64,000 bases of DNA from Myrica gale (Eukaryota; Streptophyta; Magnoliopsida; Fagales; Myricaceae): contig OZ005621.1 in NCBI GenBank assembly GCA_963930655.1, positions 12,511,001 to 12,575,000 on the forward strand, written 5' to 3'. The translations under genes were made by a program, and so were the position numbers. The notes beneath the pieces were generated by a model. That model searched no databases and was not told the DNA's origin. It was given only the letters and a program-made list of their open reading frames with translations. Shown one piece after another: positions 63,915 through 64,000 of the stretch; position 1 is the stretch's first letter, and the number at the start of each line of letters is the position of its first letter.

Positions 63915-64000
63915 GATTCCTCAATGATTATGAAAATGACGTAATGAGATCAATGGATAAGATATAGACATTAGATAAGTAAAAACTCTTCCAAATTAAT
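63915..64000 (+). repeat. HOR unit H54, Z3 (copy of H29), cut by the window end
   Basis: First 86 bp of the unit, with GATTATGAAAATGACG and AAAAACTCTTCC as in H29. Confidence 0.9.

Larger units (their letters stand above)
1..64000 (+). repeat. AT-rich satellite array, ~100-bp monomers in nested higher-order repeats
   Basis: The entire window is head-to-tail copies of a ~100-bp monomer with no interruption. Recurrent blocks in each monomer are GATACCT, AATGA-GAAGAAAATG, GCAAAT, GGAAGAG and CCAAATTAATTAGTTT. HOR phase was set at GATTCCTCAATGATTA, the start of monomer A. No inversion, transposon, microsatellite block or unique sequence was seen. Such long, homogenised, multi-level arrays are known from eukaryotic centromeres and heterochromatic knobs; which one this is cannot be told from sequence alone. 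The satellite family is not one I recognise. Confidence 0.97.
45006..64000 (+). repeat. Large duplication, copy 2, continuing past the window end
   Basis: Matches 13,364-33,399 in unit order and private variants, minus H18. Scattered single-base differences (for example AATTTATGATG at 45,129, CATAGAC near 52,790, ATCAGCC at 63,650) show the copies have aged separately. Confidence 0.92.

Noticed and set aside
1-64000. CRISPR array
   Set aside because: Repeats are contiguous related monomers with no unique spacers of fixed size, and the setting is eukaryotic satellite DNA.
1-64000. Telomeric repeat, rDNA spacer or tRNA cluster
   Set aside because: No TTTAGGG/TTAGGG-type runs, no rRNA-like or tRNA-like folded segments; GC content is far too low and even.
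13364-64000. The 31.6-kb repeat as an assembly duplication artefact
   Set aside because: The copies differ by scattered substitutions, by one whole HOR and by the 58.2-58.7-kb patch, which an artefact would not create. Read-level checking is still the decisive test.
1-64000. A ~50-bp sub-monomer inside the 100-bp monomer
   Set aside because: Halves of monomers B, D, G and H show no convincing similarity to each other beyond AT-richness.

Overview
The whole 64-kb window is one uninterrupted satellite DNA array with no gene, RNA gene or mobile element that I can support. It is strongly AT-rich, all repeats run in the same direction, and the basic unit is a monomer of about 100 bp (97-101 bp). 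Monomers typically start with GATACCT-AATGA, continue with GAAGAAAATG and GCAAAT, and end with a core such as CCAAATTAATTAGTTT. This is eukaryotic heterochromatin, of a kind expected at a (peri)centromere or a large heterochromatic block. I do not recognise the satellite family. A plant is my best guess from the general style, but the sequence does not prove it.

The monomers are organised in nested levels. (1) Ten different monomers, called A to J here, plus a 36-bp partial monomer K form a higher-order repeat (HOR) of about 1,041 bp. (2) Inside it, the three-monomer block F-G-H (about 299 bp, 'triad') occurs 1, 2, 3, 5 or 9 times, giving HOR lengths of 1,041, 1,343, 1,646, 2,174 and 3,446 bp. 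HORs of the left-hand family also lack 65 bp of monomer C, giving 1,274 bp with two triads. (3) HORs form longer periods: X/Y alternation near 2.08 kb, a 3,292-bp dimer, a 2,174-bp pair and a 4,469-bp tandem duplication. (4) The largest level is a duplication about 31.6 kb apart: 13,364-33,399 is repeated at 45,006-64,000 and runs off the window.

Layout: 1-16,393 left family (C-deleted, 2-5 triads), of which 1-8,200 is nearly identical 1,274-bp units; 16,394-17,430 one diverged HOR at the border; 17,431-26,798 one-triad X and Y HORs; 26,799-35,391 the Z family, including the 4,469-bp tandem duplication and a 341-bp partial HOR; 35,392-45,005 the R family with 2-4 triads built by a different junction; 45,006-64,000 the second copy of 13,364-33,399, with one HOR fewer.

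Read as a historical record, the order of events seems to be: founding of the 10-monomer HOR; loss of 65 bp of C on one side and separate triad expansions on both sides; the 4,469-bp duplication; the 31.6-kb duplication; then a one-HOR gain in the left copy and a conversion-like patch in the right copy. All comparisons were made by eye, so unit boundaries should be good to a few bases, but I give no percent identities.
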